A stretch of DNA of 22,581 nucleotides, taken from assembly GCF_052119585.1 (NCBI RefSeq), contig NZ_JBGQOJ010000037.1, forward strand, positions 1-22,581. The letters run 5' to 3'. Source of the stretch: JBGQOJ01 sp052119585 (GTDB lineage: Bacteria; Pseudomonadota; Alphaproteobacteria; Rhodobacterales; Rhodobacteraceae). Of the stretch, positions 19,450-22,581 are shown one piece after another; positions within the stretch are counted from its first letter, which is position 1; each line of letters starts with the position of its first letter. The notes under the pieces are model-generated. The model did not search any database. It was not told where the DNA came from and saw only the letters and a list, made by a program, of their open reading frames with translations. The position numbers and the translations under genes are program-made.

Positions 19450-19455
19450 CACCAC

Positions 19456-21129
19456 ATGGCGGACGCAGCCGTACATGGCCACGAGGGACACGATCAACGG
19501 GGATTTTTTACCCGCTGGTTTATGTCCACAAACCATAAAGACATCGGTATTCTATACCTCTTCGTATCCGGCTTTGTCGGCTTCATCTCTGTGGCCTTCA
19601 CGGTCTACATGCGGATGGAGCTTATGGAACCCGGCGTTCAGTACATGTGCCTGGAAGGCGCGCGGTTTACCGCTGCGGCAGTGGGCGATTGTACCCCCAA
19701 CGGTCATCTCTGGAACGTCTTGATCACCGGACATGGCATCCTGATGATGTTCTTCGTCGTGATTCCGGCGCTTTTCGGCGGTTTCGGCAACTATTTCATG
19801 CCGTTGCAGATCGGCGCGCCGGACATGGCGTTCCCGCGGATGAACAACCTGTCCTTCTGGCTTTATGTCGCAGGCACCACGCTGGCTGTCTGTTCGGTGC
19901 TGGCACCGGGCGGCAACGGTCAGGCCGGTTCGGGTGTGGGCTGGGTTCTATACCCGCCCCTGTCGGTCCGCGAAGGCGGCATGTCGATGGATCTGGCGAT
20001 CTTCGCGGTCCATGTTTCGGGGGCATCCTCGATCCTTGGCGCGATCAACATGATCACCACGTTCCTGAACATGCGAACCCCCGGCATGACCCTGCACAAA
20101 GTGCCGCTGTTCGCCTGGTCGATCTTCGTCACATCCTGGCTGATTCTGCTGTCCCTGCCCGTTCTGGCAGGCGCGATCACCATGTTGCTGACCGACCGGA
20201 ACTTTGGCACCACCTTCTTTGATCCGGCCGGTGGCGGCGATCCGATCCTGTACCAGCACATCCTCTGGTTCTTCGGTCACCCCGAGGTTTACATCATCAT
20301 TCTGCCAGGCTTCGGCATCATCAGCCACATCATCGCGACCTTCTCGAAAAAGCCGATCTTCGGTTACCTTCCGATGGTCTATGCGATGGTTGCGATCGGT
20401 GTTCTGGGCTTCGTCGTCTGGGCGCACCACATGTACACGGTCGGTCTGTCGCTGACGCAGCAGTCCTACTTCATGCTGGCCACGATGGTGATCGCGGTGC
20501 CGACCGGCATCAAGATCTTCTCGTGGATCGCAACGATGTGGGGCGGCTCGGTCGAGTTCAAAACCCCGATGCTCTGGGCGTTCGGCTTTCTGTTCCTGTT
20601 CACCGTCGGCGGTGTCACAGGTGTGGTTCTGTCGCAGGCCGGCATCGACCGCGCCTATCACGACACCTACTATGTGATCGCGCACTTCCACTATGTGATG
20701 AGCCTTGGTGCCGTGTTCTGCATCTTTGCGGGTATTTACTTCTACCTGCCCAAGATGTCGGGCCGCATGTATCCTGAATGGGCAGGCAAGCTGCACTTCT
20801 GGATGATGTTCATCGGCGCCAACCTGACATTTTTCCCCCAGCACTTTCTGGGCCGTCAGGGCATGCCACGTCGCTACATCGACTACCCAGAGGCCTTCGC
20901 CTACTGGAACTATGTCTCCAGCTGGGGCGCGTTCCTTGCCTTCGCGTCGTTCCTCTTCTTCATCGGCGTTCTGGCATACACACTGCTGGCCGGTAAAAAG
21001 GTCAACGTGAACAACCCATGGAACGAGTATGCAGATACTCTGGAATGGACCCTGCCCTGCCCACCCCCCGAGCACACGTTCGAGACACTGGTCAAGCAGG
21101 ACGTCTGGGACAAGCAACACTCGCACTAG
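19456..21129 (+). CDS. ctaD: Cytochrome c oxidase aa3-type, subunit I
   Basis: The 557-residue protein has all catalytic elements of a heme-copper oxidase subunit I: heme a ligands H93 and H412, CuB ligands H275, H324 and H325, heme a3 ligand H410, the crosslinked Y279 in GHPEVY, E277, D123 of the D-channel (QIGAPDMAFPRMNN), and K353 of the K-channel (TGIKIFSW). Numbers are one less than in Paracoccus. Twelve membrane segments are expected. It reduces oxygen to water and pumps protons, in the inner membrane. The start has AGGAGG six bases upstream. No other oxidase subunit gene is adjacent here; a DUF2244 gene follows after 14 bases. Confidence 0.98.
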   Translation: MADAAVHGHEGHDQRGFFTRWFMSTNHKDIGILYLFVSGFVGFISVAFTVYMRMELMEPGVQYMCLEGARFTAAAVGDCTPNGHLWNVLITGHGILMMFFVVIPALFGGFGNYFMPLQIGAPDMAFPRMNNLSFWLYVAGTTLAVCSVLAPGGNGQAGSGVGWVLYPPLSVREGGMSMDLAIFAVHVSGASSILGAINMITTFLNMRTPGMTLHKVPLFAWSIFVTSWLILLSLPVLAGAITMLLTDRNFGTTFFDPAGGGDPILYQHILWFFGHPEVYIIILPGFGIISHIIATFSKKPIFGYLPMVYAMVAIGVLGFVVWAHHMYTVGLSLTQQSYFMLATMVIAVPTGIKIFSWIATMWGGSVEFKTPMLWAFGFLFLFTVGGVTGVVLSQAGIDRAYHDTYYVIAHFHYVMSLGAVFCIFAGIYFYLPKMSGRMYPEWAGKLHFWMMFIGANLTFFPQHFLGRQGMPRRYIDYPEAFAYWNYVSSWGAFLAFASFLFFIGVLAYTLLAGKKVNVNNPWNEYADTLEWTLPCPPPEHTFETLVKQDVWDKQHSH

Positions 21130-21143
21130 ATGAGGCACGACAT

Positions 21144-21689
21144 ATGCCCCTTGAATGGGTCACACCACCAAACAGGGCTCCGGATTATTCCGGGGCCCTT
21201 TCTTGTGCCGCCAGAAACAGCGGTGCACCGATTTGCGAATTGCACCTTTGGCCCTACCGCTCCCTGCCCAAACGCGGATTCGTCTGGTTCATCGGCGCGA
21301 CATCGGCGCTTGTGGCGCTGCCGCTGCTGATCGCTGTGGGCTCTCCTATTCTATGGGGGTTGTTGCCTTTCATCATGCTGGCCGTCGGTGGCGTCTGGTA
21401 TGCGCTGAACCGCAGCTATCAGGACGGCGCGATCCTCGAAGAGCTGACGCTCTGGCCCGACCGCATCACCCTGATCCGCCACAACCCAAGGGCACCCGAT
21501 CAGACATGGCAGGCGAACCCCTACTGGGTGTCGGTTCAGATGCTGGAAAAAGGCGGTCCGGTCGAGAACTACGTCACACTGAAAGGCAACGGTCGCGAGG
21601 TCGAGATCGGGGCGTTTCTGACGGCCGGCGAACGGGCGGGGCTTTATGATGCGTTAAGGCCGGTTCTGGCCTGTCTTCAACGCGGCTAG
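21144..21689 (+). CDS. DUF2244 family membrane protein
   Basis: From ATG 21144 (TGAGG eight bases upstream) the product has 181 residues with two membrane helices (about 46-65 and 69-88) and the DUF2244 pattern: ELHLWPYRSLPKRGFVWFI, then LEELTLWPDRITLIRH and NYVTLKGNGREVEIGAFLT. The family is common near respiratory genes in alphaproteobacteria; its function is unknown. It starts 14 bases after ctaD. An intrinsic-terminator-like hairpin lies inside codons 11-19, so only readthrough from ctaD, or its own promoter, would express it. No other in-frame start that avoids the hairpin is evident before the conserved part. Confidence 0.88.
   Translation: MPLEWVTPPNRAPDYSGALSCAARNSGAPICELHLWPYRSLPKRGFVWFIGATSALVALPLLIAVGSPILWGLLPFIMLAVGGVWYALNRSYQDGAILEELTLWPDRITLIRHNPRAPDQTWQANPYWVSVQMLEKGGPVENYVTLKGNGREVEIGAFLTAGERAGLYDALRPVLACLQRG
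21175..21204 (+). terminator. Intrinsic terminator after ctaD, inside the DUF2244 start
   Basis: GGGCTCCGGA (21175-21184) pairs with TCCGGGGCCC (21189-21198), ten base pairs with one G-T wobble, loop TTAT, and TTTCTT follows. It lies 46 bases after the ctaD stop and within the first 20 codons of the next gene. Confidence 0.75.
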
Positions 21690-21701
21690 GTTAAGACCGT
21701 A

Positions 21702-22504
21702 TCAAACTCCGCTGACAAGGTCGTCGTACAGGCGTCTGCCATGCTCAGTCGCAAGAATTCCTGCCAGCGTTTCTCGCCAGATCGCAATGGATTTCTCTCT
21801 TTGCAACAATAAGCGCCCCTTGGACAATTGATCCAGTTCGCGCATCTTTTGCCAAATTTCCAAGGATTTATTCGCCAAAGAAGCGTCCTGTTCATCGTTT
21901 GCATCGAACTTACGCCAGTATCTTGTTTCCAAAACCCGATCGGGGTGCGATGCGCTACCGCGATGGGATTTCATCAGAAAGCTTTCGGCGTCGCGGATCG
22001 CATAATGGTTCACTTGTGCAAATTTTCGCTGCAAAGGGTCTTTGCTACGCCACTTCAGGATCTCGAATTCCGATTCCCGCAGCCCCGACCCGTTCTTCAC
22101 AATGAAGTCTTCCTTAACCGGCACTTTGGCGCGATGGATGCCCGGACGCTGGAAAAGTGTTGAGCGGAACAAGGATTTGAAACCGCGCACATTTTCTTGA
22201 ATGTAGGTATTCGGTTCCGTCGCCGTAAAACGTTCCACCACCAGCGCTTCGCTTAGTTTTCGATGCCCGTTCGCCCCGTACATCCGCCAGTTCACCAAGA
22301 TTTCATCGGCATCACCAGAGGCAACGATCAGGTCTTGCACTGTTCCATTGCCGACATGCACGTTAAGAAACTCGTCACCATCCAGCGCCATGCACCAATC
22401 GGCCTTTGCGTAGGTCTCGGAAAACGAAACCCGGCGGTAGGCCTGATTTTGCCACTGCCGTTTTATGTTTTCATTGGGATAATATTCGATGACACCCTGC
22501 TCTG
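21702..22504 (-). CDS. Glycosyltransferase family 2-like protein, 5' end cut by an IS element
   Basis: About 267 residues belong to a glycosyltransferase-like protein: NIKRQWQNQAYRR, then ADWCMALDGDEFLNVHVGNG with a DGDE motif where the metal-binding DxD is expected, VNWRMYGANGH, and a helical C-terminus ending LYDDLVSGV. It resembles the family 2 / GT92-like enzymes that begin with a KNExxFLLEWxxH segment, but that N-terminal segment is missing. The frame runs on into the IS21-like end at 22505, where a GTG at 22574 could supply a false start. Without the sugar-nucleotide binding part it is probably inactive, unless translation starts elsewhere. Substrate unknown; it would act in polysaccharide synthesis. 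Confidence 0.7.
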
Positions 22505-22581
22505 TGCGTATTCCGGAGGATCCGGCCATCCATTCCGACAACATCCGGCCACCTGTTCCGGGGTATCCGGCCACCTGTGAC
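22505..22581 (+). mobile_element. End of an IS21-family insertion sequence (runs off the window)
   Basis: Three tandem copies of an ATTCCGG...ATCCGGCCA unit lie at about 22510-22531, 22532-22554 and 22555-22577, spaced 22-23 bases apart. Multiple terminal repeats next to TGCGTATTCCGG (22505) are the layout of IS21-family ends, where the istA product binds. The element should extend right of the window, with istA beginning soon after. The boundary at 22505 is inferred from where the glycosyltransferase-like frame stops matching its family. Confidence 0.65.

Noticed and set aside
19948..21138. 396-codon minus-strand frame opposite ctaD
   Set aside because: Shadow of a certain gene with strong codon bias; no motif.

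Overview
The window looks like part of an alphaproteobacterial chromosome, most likely from the order Rhodobacterales (Roseobacter group). The inference rests on GC-rich coding sequence, an aa3-type cytochrome oxidase subunit I whose key residues match Paracoccus numbering with an offset of one, a roseobacter-like lipB, and phage families (DUF7220, DUF6362, ParB-methylase fusions) common in that order. No database search was possible, so all family names come from reading the sequence.

Layout. Bases 1-176 hold the first part of an IS481-type transposase. An orphan small gene follows (547-804). Bases about 880-6312 are a leftward phage block: an adenine-type methylase with a ParB-like N-terminus, a DUF7220 membrane protein, a PLD-like protein, and then directly tail-fibre genes (a collagen-like protein, a repeat fibre, a glycine-rich fibre, a small tail-associated protein). 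Terminase, portal, capsid and tail-tube genes are absent. Bases 6343-9305 are a cargo-like stretch: a higBA toxin-antitoxin pair, a secreted repeat protein and a YbjQ-like protein, separated by gene-free DNA full of small repeats. Bases 9377-11364 are a leftward replication operon, joined by overlapping stop and start codons, led by a winged-helix replication protein. Bases 11634-12164 hold a two-helix membrane protein on the opposite strand, in the manner of a phage moron. Bases 12239-13383 are the switch region: a CII-like gene, a Cro-like gene and an XRE repressor. Bases 13595-16756 are a rightward operon of small phage genes. The phage-like DNA ends next to a tRNA-Leu(GAG) gene at 16875-16960, with no integrase in view.

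Right of the tRNA is ordinary chromosome: a peptidoglycan-binding-domain envelope protein, lipB, ctaD, a DUF2244 protein, and a glycosyltransferase-like gene whose 5' end is cut by what reads as the end of an IS21-family element (22505-22581).

How it may work together. Four near-identical palindromic operators (ATGGA-N7-TCCAT) sit at the cro/repressor divergence and in front of the rightward operon, so one repressor probably controls both. The replication gene carries within its own coding sequence a set of palindromic repeats read in all three codon phases, beside an AT-rich stretch. That is the arrangement of a lambda-type origin inside gene O, and it is the most notable structure here. With no head genes, terminase or integrase in view, the element is best described as a defective or partial prophage that keeps its switch, replication and tail-fibre modules.
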